Below, piece after piece: positions 39,182 to 48,986 of a stretch of DNA of 64,000 nt. The translations under genes were made by a program, and so were the position numbers. The notes beneath the pieces were generated by a model. It ran no database searches and was not told the origin of the DNA. It saw only the letters and a program-made list of their open reading frames with translations. Position 1 is the first letter of the stretch. Each line of letters opens with the position of its first letter. Origin of the DNA: Polaribacter filamentus (GTDB lineage Bacteria; Bacteroidota; Bacteroidia; Flavobacteriales; Flavobacteriaceae); contig NZ_MQUA01000013.1 in NCBI RefSeq assembly GCF_002943715.1, positions 2,803,501 to 2,867,500 on the forward strand, in the 5' to 3' direction.

Positions 39182-41668
39182 TTAAAAATTAGCCACAAAA
39201 GAAAGCGATAAATTTCTTCCTGGAGATGAAACTCCTGAAGCAAATTCGATGTAATGTTCGTCAAAAATATTATCTAATCTTGCTAGTACTGAAAAGTTTT
39301 CAGTTACGGAATAACGCCCATTTATGCCTAAAGTAACCCAACTTGGCGTACCAGAATAAATGTCCTCATCATTGTTTGCATTGGCATCAACAACCGGAGT
39401 TAAATCGTGATTGTCAATTCCCTCAGTAAAATTAAAATCTGCAATATCTTTCTTACTATTAAACCTTAAAGCGGCACCAACTTCTATTTTATCCTTTATA
39501 TAATTAACCTCAAACTGACCAAATAAAGGCGGAATGGAAGACATCGGTTCTCTCGTATCATAGGTTCTTCCCTTTGTATAAGTGATGAATCCTGATGTGT
39601 TAAAACTATTAGAAATTTTTCCTAAATAACTAATTGTATATCCTGTAATAAAAGCATTTCCTCTATTCTGATTGGCAACTGCATTGCCATATTCGCCATC
39701 AAATAAAACTTGATCACTTCCATTGAGGGTAAAATGATCTCTAATGATGTAATTGTCTAATAATGTATAAAAAATATTTGCTCCTAAACGGAATTTTCTA
39801 TTATTAAAATATTTCTGAATCCCAACCTCTGCATTATAGGCAAACTCTGGTTTTACATCGATATTTGGTACAGTTACGTCCCCACTTTTTTCACGAACTC
39901 GACCAACGTCATCAATATTTGGGGAACGAAACCCAGAAGACAAAACACTATTTAATTGCCAATTTCTAGCAGGCTTGTAAACGTAGCCTAAAGTTGCTGT
40001 TACCGCAGAGTTATTTGAGCTAATTTCTGTTTCTGGAAGTTGTATAAACGTTTGATCTACCCAAGTTGCATGTAAATTTGTATTCGTAAATCTAATTCCT
40101 GAATTTAAAGTTGATTTCGGATTAATATCTTGCCTGTAATCGATATAAAATGCAGAACTTAAGTACTCACTTCCACCGTCAGGGTAGCGAGATTGCACCT
40201 TAAAATCATTCGAAAAACCATTAATTTCTCCGTTTGAAATATTCAAAGTTTTACCATAAGAATTAGAAGAAACATCATTATAAGCAAACTCAAAACCATA
40301 AGATAATGTTCTTCTATCATCATCTGTTAAAGGCACAGAAAAATCTCCATTTACACTAAAAACATCTACCTTCTCCTCTCTGTAAGAACGATCTAAACTC
40401 CCGAATTTTCTTTGAATTCTACTTTCTTGAAGGTTTTGATAAGCAATAGTTATGGTACCTCTTTCTAACCAATTTTTATAAGGATTGATGTCTAATTGCG
40501 ATGAAATTAACAATCTTTTTTGAGGCCCATAATACCATTCTGCAAACTTTAAAGACGATACATCCGTTAAATCTTTTAACTCTGTTAACCGATCAAATCT
40601 TTGTATATCTGAAGATGTTGAATATTGTAAATTAATTTTTAAATCGGTATTTTTAGACAATGGAACAAAGAACTTTTGCAACACATCCGTTTGATTATAA
40701 CCTGTATTTCTTAAAAAATTTGGGTTTTCGTTCTTCGTAGGGTTTTCCTCGTAATTTCCGTTTACATTTTCTGAATAGTAAAACACTTTTCCCCAATCAG
40801 CAAATCCGTGATTTCTATTTTCACCCGCTTTCAAATCGCCAAAATCTGAATACGAAACACTTGTAAAAGACGCCCAATTACTAAAACTTAATTCTGCCGA
40901 AACATTGGTTGTAATTTCTTGATTTACGGTTGAAAATCTTGAAAATAATTGACTGGAAACTTTATCTTCTTCAGATAATTTAGGTGTTTTTGTATAATAA
41001 TGAATTACACCACCTAAAGCATCTGAACCATAAATTACAGATGACGGTCCAAAAACTACTTCGGTTTTATCTAATAAATTTGGAGCAATGGTAATTGAAC
41101 TTTGCAAATGTCCTTTTCTATAAATAGCATTATTCATTCTAACGCCGTCAACCACCAACAAAACTCTGTTCGATTCCATTCCTCGAATTACAGGGCTTCC
41201 TCCCCCAAATTGCGATTTTTGAACTTTAATTCCAGGAATCGTTGCTAATAAATCCGCAGAAGTTTGAGCAGAAATTTTTTGAATATCTTTGGATGAAAGT
41301 ACAGCAATTTGCTCTGCAATTCTTTTCGTTTTTTCTTCTTTCTTAAAAACAGAAATTACAACTTCATCTAATTGTTCTGACTGTTTGGTTAAATAAATAA
41401 TAAAATTTTGCTTTTCTAAATTTGATTTTTTTATACTAATCATCGAATAAGACAAATGAGAAATCAGAATTATTTCATCGTCTTTAAATGAAGAAACATC
41501 AGCTAAACCGTCAGAACCTGTGGTTAAACTAATGGTTGCGTCGAAATTATAAATAGTAACATTGTTTACTTTTTTTCCGGTTTTTTTATCTAAAACTTTT
41601 ATTTTTTGAGCAAAGGTTACACTGCTAAAAAAAACAACAAATACTAAAACGGTAAACTTCATCATCAA
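39182..41668 (-). CDS. TonB-dependent outer membrane receptor
   Basis: An 828-residue receptor. It has a signal peptide (MMMKFTVLVFVVFFSSVTFA), a carboxypeptidase-regulatory-like N-domain (~25-110), a plug (LATIPGIKVQKSQFGGGSPVIRGM and GPSSVIYGSDALGGVIHYY) and a ~22-strand barrel ending LSLSFVANF. The plug resembles heme/hemoglobin and ferric-siderophore receptors, so iron or heme uptake is the best guess. It overlaps recO by four bases. Confidence 0.9.
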   Translation of the reverse strand: MMMKFTVLVFVVFFSSVTFAQKIKVLDKKTGKKVNNVTIYNFDATISLTTGSDGLADVSSFKDDEIILISHLSYSMISIKKSNLEKQNFIIYLTKQSEQLDEVVISVFKKEEKTKRIAEQIAVLSSKDIQKISAQTSADLLATIPGIKVQKSQFGGGSPVIRGMESNRVLLVVDGVRMNNAIYRKGHLQSSITIAPNLLDKTEVVFGPSSVIYGSDALGGVIHYYTKTPKLSEEDKVSSQLFSRFSTVNQEITTNVSAELSFSNWASFTSVSYSDFGDLKAGENRNHGFADWGKVFYYSENVNGNYEENPTKNENPNFLRNTGYNQTDVLQKFFVPLSKNTDLKINLQYSTSSDIQRFDRLTELKDLTDVSSLKFAEWYYGPQKRLLISSQLDINPYKNWLERGTITIAYQNLQESRIQRKFGSLDRSYREEKVDVFSVNGDFSVPLTDDDRRTLSYGFEFAYNDVSSNSYGKTLNISNGEINGFSNDFKVQSRYPDGGSEYLSSAFYIDYRQDINPKSTLNSGIRFTNTNLHATWVDQTFIQLPETEISSNNSAVTATLGYVYKPARNWQLNSVLSSGFRSPNIDDVGRVREKSGDVTVPNIDVKPEFAYNAEVGIQKYFNNRKFRLGANIFYTLLDNYIIRDHFTLNGSDQVLFDGEYGNAVANQNRGNAFITGYTISYLGKISNSFNTSGFITYTKGRTYDTREPMSSIPPLFGQFEVNYIKDKIEVGAALRFNSKKDIADFNFTEGIDNHDLTPVVDANANNDEDIYSGTPSWVTLGINGRYSVTENFSVLARLDNIFDEHYIEFASGVSSPGRNLSLSFVANF

Positions 41669-42387
41669 CTAAAAACGGTTTCTAAGACTTGTAAAGATTT
41701 TGGGTTTCTAAAACTGTCTAAATGTAATTTAAAATACTGTATGATTACTTTTAAAACAAGCTGCCTTTCCTCTTTGCTATAAATAACATTTTCTAGTGTA
41801 TCAAAAATTATGCCTAACAGCTTTTTAAATTGATAAAAATCGTTCTTTGAAATCACATTTTTTTCATGAATGTTATCAGAAAAAATACCTTCTAGCAAAT
41901 CAAATCCTTTTTTGTTTTTATCTGATGTATCAGGGTAAAAACCTAAAAACCCACTTAAATTCAGTAAGAATAATAAATGAAAATTTGCAACTCTGTCATG
42001 CACATCTAACCAGATAAAAGCCGTTTCTAAATATTCGTAAAGCGCTAAATTCTGCTCTTCCTCTTGAATTGAATTAGACAGAACTTCTGATAAAAAAAGC
42101 ACTACTGATTGTTTTACAATATCTGTATGAAATGTTTTATACGGATGTATTACTTGCAATTCCTTTATAGAATTTAAAGTATTTTTTGAGTTATGATTGG
42201 CTACAATTCTTAGTTGCGTTAAAGGCTGAAAGTATGCCGCTTTTAATCCGGATTTTTTTGGTTTTAAAACACCTCTTATTAAATAGGTTTTAACACCTTC
42301 TTCTTGTGTGTAGCATTTTACAATTAAGCTGGTATCACCATATTTTAGTGAACTTAAAACAATGGCGTTCGTAGTTACAACTGCCAT
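41665..42387 (-). CDS. recO: DNA repair protein RecO
   Basis: A 240-residue protein with the N-terminal OB-fold pattern VVTTNAIVLSSLKYGDTSLIVKCYTQEEG followed by a helical C-part. RecO, with RecF and RecR, loads RecA on SSB-coated DNA. Zinc cysteines of some RecO proteins are not seen, as in other Bacteroidota. It shares one base with porZ and four with the receptor. Confidence 0.93.
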   Translation of the reverse strand: MAVVTTNAIVLSSLKYGDTSLIVKCYTQEEGVKTYLIRGVLKPKKSGLKAAYFQPLTQLRIVANHNSKNTLNSIKELQVIHPYKTFHTDIVKQSVVLFLSEVLSNSIQEEEQNLALYEYLETAFIWLDVHDRVANFHLLFLLNLSGFLGFYPDTSDKNKKGFDLLEGIFSDNIHEKNVISKNDFYQFKKLLGIIFDTLENVIYSKEERQLVLKVIIQYFKLHLDSFRNPKSLQVLETVFS

Positions 42388-44714
42388 TAATTTACAATCG
42401 CTATTTTAGTTGTTGTTGTTTCCGAAGCATCATCATTTACTAAAAGGACAACATAAATACCCGATGCCACTTTTTTACCCGCTAAGTTCTTTTTGTTCCA
42501 AACTACTTTACCACCTTGCAATTCTTGCCCTTCTACAACATTGGTTTCATAAACTAAATTACCTGCAACATCAAGTATTTTTACATTTGTTCCTTTTGGT
42601 AAATGGGTTCCATTTCTACCATCGATCGTTATGACTTCATGATTTTTTAACGCAGGATTTGGGTATGAGTAAACATCACCTAAAACCTCACCAAAAGTTG
42701 CAACTTTACTATTATATGCAACAATGCCTTTTTCTGTAGCAAAATATACTTTTCCGTTTGAGGTATCTGTTCTAATTTTTAAAATTTTGTTAGACGGTAA
42801 AGGAGAATTTACTTTGCTAAAGTTTGCTAAAGTTTTTTGTCCTGATGGGTTTGTGTATAAAACACCACCACTATCCGTTCCAAACCATTTATTGTCGGCA
42901 CCATCAACCGTTATTGTATTAATTCTTTGATCTCCCAACAAGCGCTCTCCTACTCCGTTTTCTTCAATAATAACAGGTTCAGCATTTAAAATATCTGCAT
43001 CAAAAACACCAGCAGCATTTCTGTAGACAACCATGCCAGATCTTGTACCCAACCAAACTCTATTACTTTTATCTACAGCTACTGTTAACACATCTGTATC
43101 TGGCAAATTCCCAAGATTTGGTGTTGCAGTTAATGCTCTTTTTCTATTGCCATTTTCATTGAACACAAAAACGCCATTTCTTCTTGAACCATACCAAATA
43201 CTATTTGATCTATCTATAGCCATTTCACTTAGACCAAAAGCGCTGCTTGTTTTTACGGATGACATATCATAGCTAGACCATTGGCCAGAAGCCGAAAACT
43301 TTTTCAACTCATTTGATACACCAATATTAGTAACCCATAAATTACCTTGACTATCAAAAGCCGATGCACTAATTCTTAAAGTAACTCTATTTGGTAATAA
43401 AGGTTCTATATCTTGCAAAGGACTATTTAAATGATTATAAAACGTTTTAATTTCATCATTTTCTACGACTAATAAACCACCTGTAGAAACACTATTAATA
43501 GCGCCTGTGTCTCCAAAAGAACTTATATATACTTTGTATTCTGCAGCAGGATCAATAGAAATATAATTTAAATCAGTAACAGGAAATGCTGGATTGAATT
43601 TTGTGTTTATCCAATTTTCTCCATCAAAATGACTAAACCCCTGTTTTTTTTGCATAGGTCCATAAACTCCGTCATAACCACCATATACAACCCAAAGATT
43701 ATTATCTTTTACTGCTATTGAAAAAACATCATTTGATAAAGGACCTTCCGGATGAATTTCTTGATACGTATTGATTTGAGCAAAACTGGTTTTTAAAATT
43801 CCGAATTCTTTGGTCGCTAAATAGATAGTGTTATTCTCATAAAAAGCATTTAATAATGTAAAATCGAATTCTAGGTTTGAAGTAAATTCAGCAAGTTCAT
43901 TTTGACTTAAATCTAAAACGATCGCTTTTTTATTTAAAGCAATTGTTAAATTAGTACTCGAAGATTTTAAGCCAATTATTCGTTCAAAGAAATCTCTTAC
44001 TAGCGTTAATATACCATTGTTGAATTGAAACAATTTAGAGCCTTCTGAAACATATAATTTATTATTAAAAAGTGAAATGTCGTTAAAATTACGACCTATA
44101 AATTGTTGTTGCCAATTCTTAAAATCAATTAAAAGTTTGCTAGTTAAAGTTGCATTAAAAATTCCATCTTCTGTAACCGCATAAATTTTTCCATCAGAAA
44201 TGACTGTTTTATTTATAATTAAAGATGTTGAACTGTTTCCTATAAAAAAAGTATCTCCAAATTCTAGCTTTTCTATGTCATATTCCACAATTGCAAAAGG
44301 TGTAGAAAGGTATAATGTGTTTCCAGATTCAGAAATATGATTGATGCTTTTTTCACCTGTTTGATTAAAATTTATAATATCTGATGAAATTGTAACACTT
44401 TCATTCTCATCAATTACTTCAATTAATCCGTTTTGATAGCCAATAATCAATCTTTTAAAAGTAGCATTATAATGAATTGAGGAAGTGGTTTCACCCGATA
44501 AACCTTGAATTGACGAAAGTTTTTTAATTTCTAACGTAGTTTCATCAAAAGTAAAAATAGCATTATCCACCAAAGCGTAAATAATAGCATCCACTTTTAC
44601 AAAATCTTTTACATTATTATATGAGTAGAAATCTTCCCAAGAATTGCTGTAATTTATTTGAGCGTTTGTAATTACAAAGAAAAACAAGATGTATATTGAT
44701 AAAAGTTTCTTCAT
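42387..44714 (-). CDS. porZ: type IX secretion protein PorZ
   Basis: About 775 residues from MKKLLSIYILFFFVITNAQ at 44714; a frame seven codons longer exists but the later Met gives a clean signal peptide. Two beta-propeller regions contain repeats such as NVVAVDKSNRVWLGTRSG and DNKWFGTDSGGVLY, and the C-terminus carries a T9SS sorting-like domain (YSYPNPALKNHEVITIDG, ASGIYVVLLVNDD). PorZ handles A-LPS delivery to T9SS cargo on the cell surface. Its linkage to recO is common in Flavobacteriaceae. Confidence 0.88.
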   Translation of the reverse strand: MKKLLSIYILFFFVITNAQINYSNSWEDFYSYNNVKDFVKVDAIIYALVDNAIFTFDETTLEIKKLSSIQGLSGETTSSIHYNATFKRLIIGYQNGLIEVIDENESVTISSDIINFNQTGEKSINHISESGNTLYLSTPFAIVEYDIEKLEFGDTFFIGNSSTSLIINKTVISDGKIYAVTEDGIFNATLTSKLLIDFKNWQQQFIGRNFNDISLFNNKLYVSEGSKLFQFNNGILTLVRDFFERIIGLKSSSTNLTIALNKKAIVLDLSQNELAEFTSNLEFDFTLLNAFYENNTIYLATKEFGILKTSFAQINTYQEIHPEGPLSNDVFSIAVKDNNLWVVYGGYDGVYGPMQKKQGFSHFDGENWINTKFNPAFPVTDLNYISIDPAAEYKVYISSFGDTGAINSVSTGGLLVVENDEIKTFYNHLNSPLQDIEPLLPNRVTLRISASAFDSQGNLWVTNIGVSNELKKFSASGQWSSYDMSSVKTSSAFGLSEMAIDRSNSIWYGSRRNGVFVFNENGNRKRALTATPNLGNLPDTDVLTVAVDKSNRVWLGTRSGMVVYRNAAGVFDADILNAEPVIIEENGVGERLLGDQRINTITVDGADNKWFGTDSGGVLYTNPSGQKTLANFSKVNSPLPSNKILKIRTDTSNGKVYFATEKGIVAYNSKVATFGEVLGDVYSYPNPALKNHEVITIDGRNGTHLPKGTNVKILDVAGNLVYETNVVEGQELQGGKVVWNKKNLAGKKVASGIYVVLLVNDDASETTTTKIAIVN

Positions 44715-44762
44715 TATTTTAATTTTAATTCCCAAAGATATTTATTAATTAAAACAAAACTC

Positions 44763-44780
44763 ACTAATACTGATATTAGT
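44763..44780. repeat. palindrome ACTAATA-ctga-TATTAGT
   Basis: A perfect 7-base inverted repeat with a 4-base spacer in the region between divergent porZ and the methyltransferase gene. It could be an operator or a small hairpin; no factor is known. Confidence 0.5.
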
Positions 44781-44944
44781 ACAAATTATAAATCATTTAG
44801 AAATACTAAGATAGTTTTTTATAAAATTATTAATACTAATTTTGAAACAAACTAAATTTAAAAAAATGTATTTTTATATTTATTTACAGATTTTTAATAC
44901 TTGTGAAGAATAAAAATTTGTTCTTTACAAGAAAAATATAAACA

Positions 44945-45926
44945 ATGAAGCTAATTACGTTAGACGATTTTATAGATACATATTTCAAAATAAGACAAAG
45001 AGGAAGTAGTTTTTTATTTTCAAAATTTAATTTTAATAACGAAAAAAGGACAAAAAGTGCTTTTGATAATACTTCTTTTATTTCTTCAAATTTTTGGTCA
45101 ATCCCTAAAGTTTTAGAACGTTGGAATCTTTTAATTACAGGAAAAAAAGATCAAAACTATATAGATTTTCTAACTCAAGATTTTCTAAAGGATAAATCTG
45201 GATTAAGACTCCTTTCTTTAGGTTCTGGTATCAGTAATCGAGAAATAGAATTAGCAGAACATAACACTATTTTTAAAGAAATTGTTTGTGTGGATATTGC
45301 GGATAATCTATTAAAAATTGCTGCTAAAAGTGCAAAAGAAAAAACATTACAAATATCAAATTTATTGCAAAGAACATTGACATTTTTGATTTTAAAGAGA
45401 ATGATTTTGATATCATATTTTTTAAATCTTCTTTACATCATTTTGATAATATTGAATATTTTTTATCAGGTAAAATGAAACATAGTTTAAAACCAGACGG
45501 ACTATTAATAATTAATGAATTTGTTGGCACCACAAGACACCAATTCCCTAGGAATCAAATTAATGCAATAAATGATGCAATTGCTATAATTCCAAAAAAA
45601 TTTAGAACAAGATTTAGAAGTAAATTTTATAAAAATAAATACAGAGGAGTTGGTATATTAAGAATGATTATAGCAGATCCTTCCGAATGCATTGATTCTG
45701 GGAGTATAATGCTTTCAATCCATAAAAATTATAATACAATTCTAGAAAAACCTTATGGGGGAAATCTATTAATGAGTGCCCTGAGAGATATATCACATCA
45801 CTTTTATGAATTAAATGATGAAAAAGAGAAAATTTTGGATAATCTTTTTAAATTGGAAGATGAATATTTGAAAAAAATAATTCTGATTTTATATTTGGTG
45901 TGTACGAAAATAAAAAGAGTTTATGA
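44945..45926 (+). pseudogene. SAM-dependent methyltransferase, two one-base frameshifts
   Basis: Frames 44945-45478 and 45475-45939 join when one A is added to the A6 run at 45339-45344 (AKEKNITNIKFIAKN, FDIIFFKSSLHHFDNIEYF), restoring motif IV. Motif I is RLLSLGSGISNRE. A second added A at 45871-45877 gives the end KKNNSDFIFGVYENKKSL and a stop at 45924-45926 that overlaps the next ATG as TTATGA. The restored ~327-residue protein has no other stops. That neat overlap argues for undercalls or very recent mutation. The substrate is unknown. Confidence 0.82.
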
Positions 45927-46393
45927 GTTTAGAAATTGAAAGAAAATTTTTAGTGGAAAATGAAGATTTTAAAACAGAAGCTTATCAGAAAAAACTGCTA
46001 AAACAAGGGTATTTAAATTCTGATAAAAATAGAACCGTACGAATTCGAATTGCAGATGATAAAGGTTTTATAACAATTAAAGGAAAATCGAATACAACAG
46101 GTACAACACGTTTTGAATGGGAAAAAGAAATTGATATTTTAGAAGCCGAACAACTACTTTTATTGTGCGAACCTTCAATTATTGATAAAACACGGTTTTA
46201 TGTAAAAAGTGAACATCATATTTTTGAGGTTGATGAGTTTTACAGCGATAACCAAGGGTTAATTGTTGCAGAAATCGAATTAAATTCTGAAAACGAGCAA
46301 TTTAAAAAACCCTCTTGGTTAGGCAAAGAAGTTACAGGGAATATAAAATATTACAACTCAAGTTTAAGCAAAAATCCTTTTAAAAAATGGTAA
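45923..46393 (+). CDS. CYTH domain protein (adenylate cyclase/triphosphatase-like)
   Basis: A 156-residue single-domain CYTH protein with the hallmark LEIERKFLV at the N-terminus and the alternating Lys/Arg/Glu strands of the tunnel fold (RTVRIRIADDKGFITIKGK, RFEWEKEI, FEVDEFYSDNQGLIVAEIEL). Relatives hydrolyse inorganic triphosphate; a few are adenylate cyclases. It overlaps the corrected methyltransferase stop by four bases. Confidence 0.92.
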   Translation: MSLEIERKFLVENEDFKTEAYQKKLLKQGYLNSDKNRTVRIRIADDKGFITIKGKSNTTGTTRFEWEKEIDILEAEQLLLLCEPSIIDKTRFYVKSEHHIFEVDEFYSDNQGLIVAEIELNSENEQFKKPSWLGKEVTGNIKYYNSSLSKNPFKKW

Positions 46394-46396
46394 TTT

Positions 46397-47035
46397 TTAA
46401 AGATTATAGATCGCTATAAAATGACTGAGACTTCCTAACAAAACAAAAACATGAAAAATAAAGTGATTATAAGGTATCTTTTTTATGGAGTACAGAATAG
46501 CACCGATAGAATAAAAAACACCTCCAACAATTAAAAACTGCAAGCCTTCCGGTGTTAAACTTTGCATTAAGGGTTTAATAAAGAATAACACTTGCCAACC
46601 CATTAACAAATACATTGCTGTAGAAACTTTATCAAATCTGCCAGTAAAAAAGAGTTTTAAAATAACACCCGTTAAAGCAAAAAGCCACACAAATAAAAAC
46701 ATATACCAGCCTAAATTAGAATTTAAGCCAACTAAACAAAACGGAGAATAACTACCCGCGATTAGGACATAAATTGCAGAATGATCAAAAATATTTAGTC
46801 TTCTTCTTTTCTTTGGAGTTTTTGCTGCGTGATAAAAAGTAGAAGCTGCATATAAAATAATTAAACTTAAACCGTAAATAATAAAACTTATTGGTTCCCA
46901 AAAACCTGTAAATTCTATCGATTTAAGTATTAAAAAAGGAAAAGCAATGACACTTAAAACCAATCCTAAACCATGAGAAAGCACATTTAATTTCTCTTCT
47001 GTAGTACTATAACGGTGATTTAAACTCTCGCTCAT
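46397..47035 (-). CDS. hemolysin III/PAQR family membrane protein
   Basis: A 212-residue protein with seven membrane helices. Seen are EEKLNVLSHGLGLVLS, AASTFYHAAKTPKKRRRLNIFDHSAIYVLIAGSYSPF and the C-terminal FHVFVLLGSLSHFIAIY, which give the conserved Ser/His/Asp/His metal site. Eukaryotic relatives are ceramidase-like progestin/adiponectin receptors; the bacterial role is uncertain. It overlaps plsC by 29 bases. Confidence 0.92.
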   Translation of the reverse strand: MSESLNHRYSTTEEKLNVLSHGLGLVLSVIAFPFLILKSIEFTGFWEPISFIIYGLSLIILYAASTFYHAAKTPKKRRRLNIFDHSAIYVLIAGSYSPFCLVGLNSNLGWYMFLFVWLFALTGVILKLFFTGRFDKVSTAMYLLMGWQVLFFIKPLMQSLTPEGLQFLIVGGVFYSIGAILYSIKKIPYNHFIFHVFVLLGSLSHFIAIYNL

Positions 47036-47798
47036 TATTTGGTCTATTTGTATCGTTCATATATTTTTTATCACTCAATAAATCGTCTTCAATGATGTTA
47101 AAAACTTGCTGTTTCAGTTTCTCCATATCTTGCAATGTCAACCCTTTAGTTTCTATAAATGCATGCTGATGAATTCTAAAAATACCTGGACTTCCTTTAA
47201 AAAAATCCCAAGAAAATAATCGTTTACAATCGTAATAAACCTGCGGAACTATTGGTATTTCAAATTCAATAGCCAAACTAAAAGCACCATTTTTAAACGG
47301 CGCTAAAACAATGTTTTCTGTAGGTACTAATCCTTCAGGAAAAATAGCCATACTTGTACCGTTATGCAATCTTTTCTTAGCCAATTCATATACTCTTTTT
47401 CTACTTTCAGAACAGCTTCTATCTACCACAATTACAACTTTCTTGTAAAAAAAACCAAAAACAGGTATTTTAATCAACTCATGTTTCCCAACAAAAACTA
47501 TTGGGTTTTTACTTAAGGCAATTAACACAAAAGCATCCATTAATGAGGCATGATTTGGACAAAACATATAACTTTTATCAATTTCCGTAATTTGATCATT
47601 TTGTTCTTTTAGACGAAAACCCATTCCGTACACTAAAACTTTAGACAGAATTCTGGCAACTTTCCAAAAGAGATGATACTGTTCTTCTTTAAAAGAGAAC
47701 AACAACATAAAAGGAGACAAAACTAAAATCGTTACAATCATTAAAGTGTAAAACCAAATTCGCCAAATTAAAAGAAAAGGTATTTTTAGATACTTCAC
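47007..47798 (-). CDS. plsC: 1-acyl-sn-glycerol-3-phosphate acyltransferase
   Basis: A 263-residue membrane enzyme with an N-terminal helix (residues ~8-32) and the PlsC motifs: NHASLMDAFV (HX4D variant), GKHELIKIPVFGFFYKK and IFPEGLVPT. It adds the second acyl chain to lysophosphatidic acid in phospholipid synthesis. The His-Asp pair is intact in NHASLMD. It overlaps the PAQR gene, an association with lipid function. Confidence 0.93.
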   Translation of the reverse strand: MKYLKIPFLLIWRIWFYTLMIVTILVLSPFMLLFSFKEEQYHLFWKVARILSKVLVYGMGFRLKEQNDQITEIDKSYMFCPNHASLMDAFVLIALSKNPIVFVGKHELIKIPVFGFFYKKVVIVVDRSCSESRKRVYELAKKRLHNGTSMAIFPEGLVPTENIVLAPFKNGAFSLAIEFEIPIVPQVYYDCKRLFSWDFFKGSPGIFRIHQHAFIETKGLTLQDMEKLKQQVFNIIEDDLLSDKKYMNDTNRPNNEREFKSPL

Positions 47799-47863
47799 AC
47801 AAATTATTAAAGGTTAATTATTATTTGTAACAAAGAGCTAAAATAGGAATATTCTTTTGTTTA

Positions 47864-47893
47864 TTGATTTTCTTAAACAAAACCTTATTTTTG
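47864..47893 (+). promoter_or_regulatory. trpS promoter (TTG-N19-TATTTTTG)
   Basis: TTG at 47864 and TATTTTTG at 47886-47893 with a 19-base spacer fit the Bacteroidota promoter consensus. It lies 62 bases before the chosen trpS start. Confidence 0.65.
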
Positions 47894-47954
47894 TGCTCGC
47901 AGAGCGTTTAATTATATGACTCTTGTGCAAATAGATCTCAAAACACACAATTTA

Positions 47955-48923
47955 ATGTCTAGAATTTTAACTGGAGTACAAAGTACCGGAACACCACATT
48001 TAGGAAATTTATTAGGGGCTATTTTACCCGCCATAAAAATGGCAAATGATCCTAAAAATGAAGCTTTTTTATTTATTGCTGATATGCATTCTTTAACTCA
48101 AATTAAAGACGGAAAGCAATTAAGAGAAAATACGTATAGTACTGCTGCTACTTGGCTAGCTTGCGGTTTGGACATCAATAAAACTGTTTTTTACAGACAA
48201 AGTGATATTCCTCAAGTAACAGAATTAACTTGGTATTTAAGCTGTTTTTTTCCGTATCAACGGTTAACATTAGCACATAGTTTTAAAGATAAAGCAGATC
48301 GATTAGAAGATGTGAATTCGGGTTTATTTTCATATCCAATGTTAATGGCAGCCGATATTTTATTATATGATGCAGAAATTGTACCTGTTGGTAAAGATCA
48401 ATTACAACATTTAGAAATGGCGCGTGATGTAGCAAACAGATTTAATAACATTGTTGGCGAAACTTTAGTTGCTCCTGATGCAAAAATACAAGAACACACA
48501 GAATTAGTTCCTGGAACTGATGGTGGAAAAATGAGTAAATCTAGAAATAATATCATTAATATTTTCTTGACGGATAAAAAACTAAGAAAACAAATAATGG
48601 CGATTAAAACGGATAGTACTCCTTTAGAAGCCCCTAAAAACCCTGATATAGATAATGTATTTGCGCTTTATAAATTACTAGCTTCGGATGCACAAATTGT
48701 TGTAATGAGAGCAAATTATGAAGGTGGAAATTATGGGTATGGTCATGCAAAACAAGCACTCTATGAATTAATTGTAGAGAAATTCACCACAGTTAGAGAA
48801 CGATATACTCATTTTATGGAAAACAAAAATGAAATTGATGATGCACTTAAAATTGGAGCAGAAAAAGCTACAATTGTAGCAAATGAAGTTTTAAAAAGAG
48901 TTAGAGCAAAAATTGGGTATTAA
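47955..48923 (+). CDS. trpS: tryptophan--tRNA ligase
   Basis: A 322-residue class I synthetase. I start at MSRILTGVQSTGTPHLGNLLGA (HIGH-like motif PHLGN) rather than 13 codons earlier, because relatives start there. The second signature GGKMSKSRNN is intact, with ADMHSLTQI and VGKDQLQHLEMARDVANRFN for substrate binding. A terminator hairpin follows. Confidence 0.97.
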   Translation: MSRILTGVQSTGTPHLGNLLGAILPAIKMANDPKNEAFLFIADMHSLTQIKDGKQLRENTYSTAATWLACGLDINKTVFYRQSDIPQVTELTWYLSCFFPYQRLTLAHSFKDKADRLEDVNSGLFSYPMLMAADILLYDAEIVPVGKDQLQHLEMARDVANRFNNIVGETLVAPDAKIQEHTELVPGTDGGKMSKSRNNIINIFLTDKKLRKQIMAIKTDSTPLEAPKNPDIDNVFALYKLLASDAQIVVMRANYEGGNYGYGHAKQALYELIVEKFTTVRERYTHFMENKNEIDDALKIGAEKATIVANEVLKRVRAKIGY

Positions 48924-48942
48924 TACAAATTATAAGTTTATC

Positions 48943-48969
48943 AAGAATGCCGTTAAAAGCGGCATTCTT
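48943..48969 (+). terminator. trpS terminator
   Basis: AAGAATGCCG and CGGCATTCTT arms with a 7-base loop, followed by T-rich sequence, 20 bases after the trpS stop. Confidence 0.9.
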
Positions 48970-48986
48970 TATTTTTAAATATAAAA

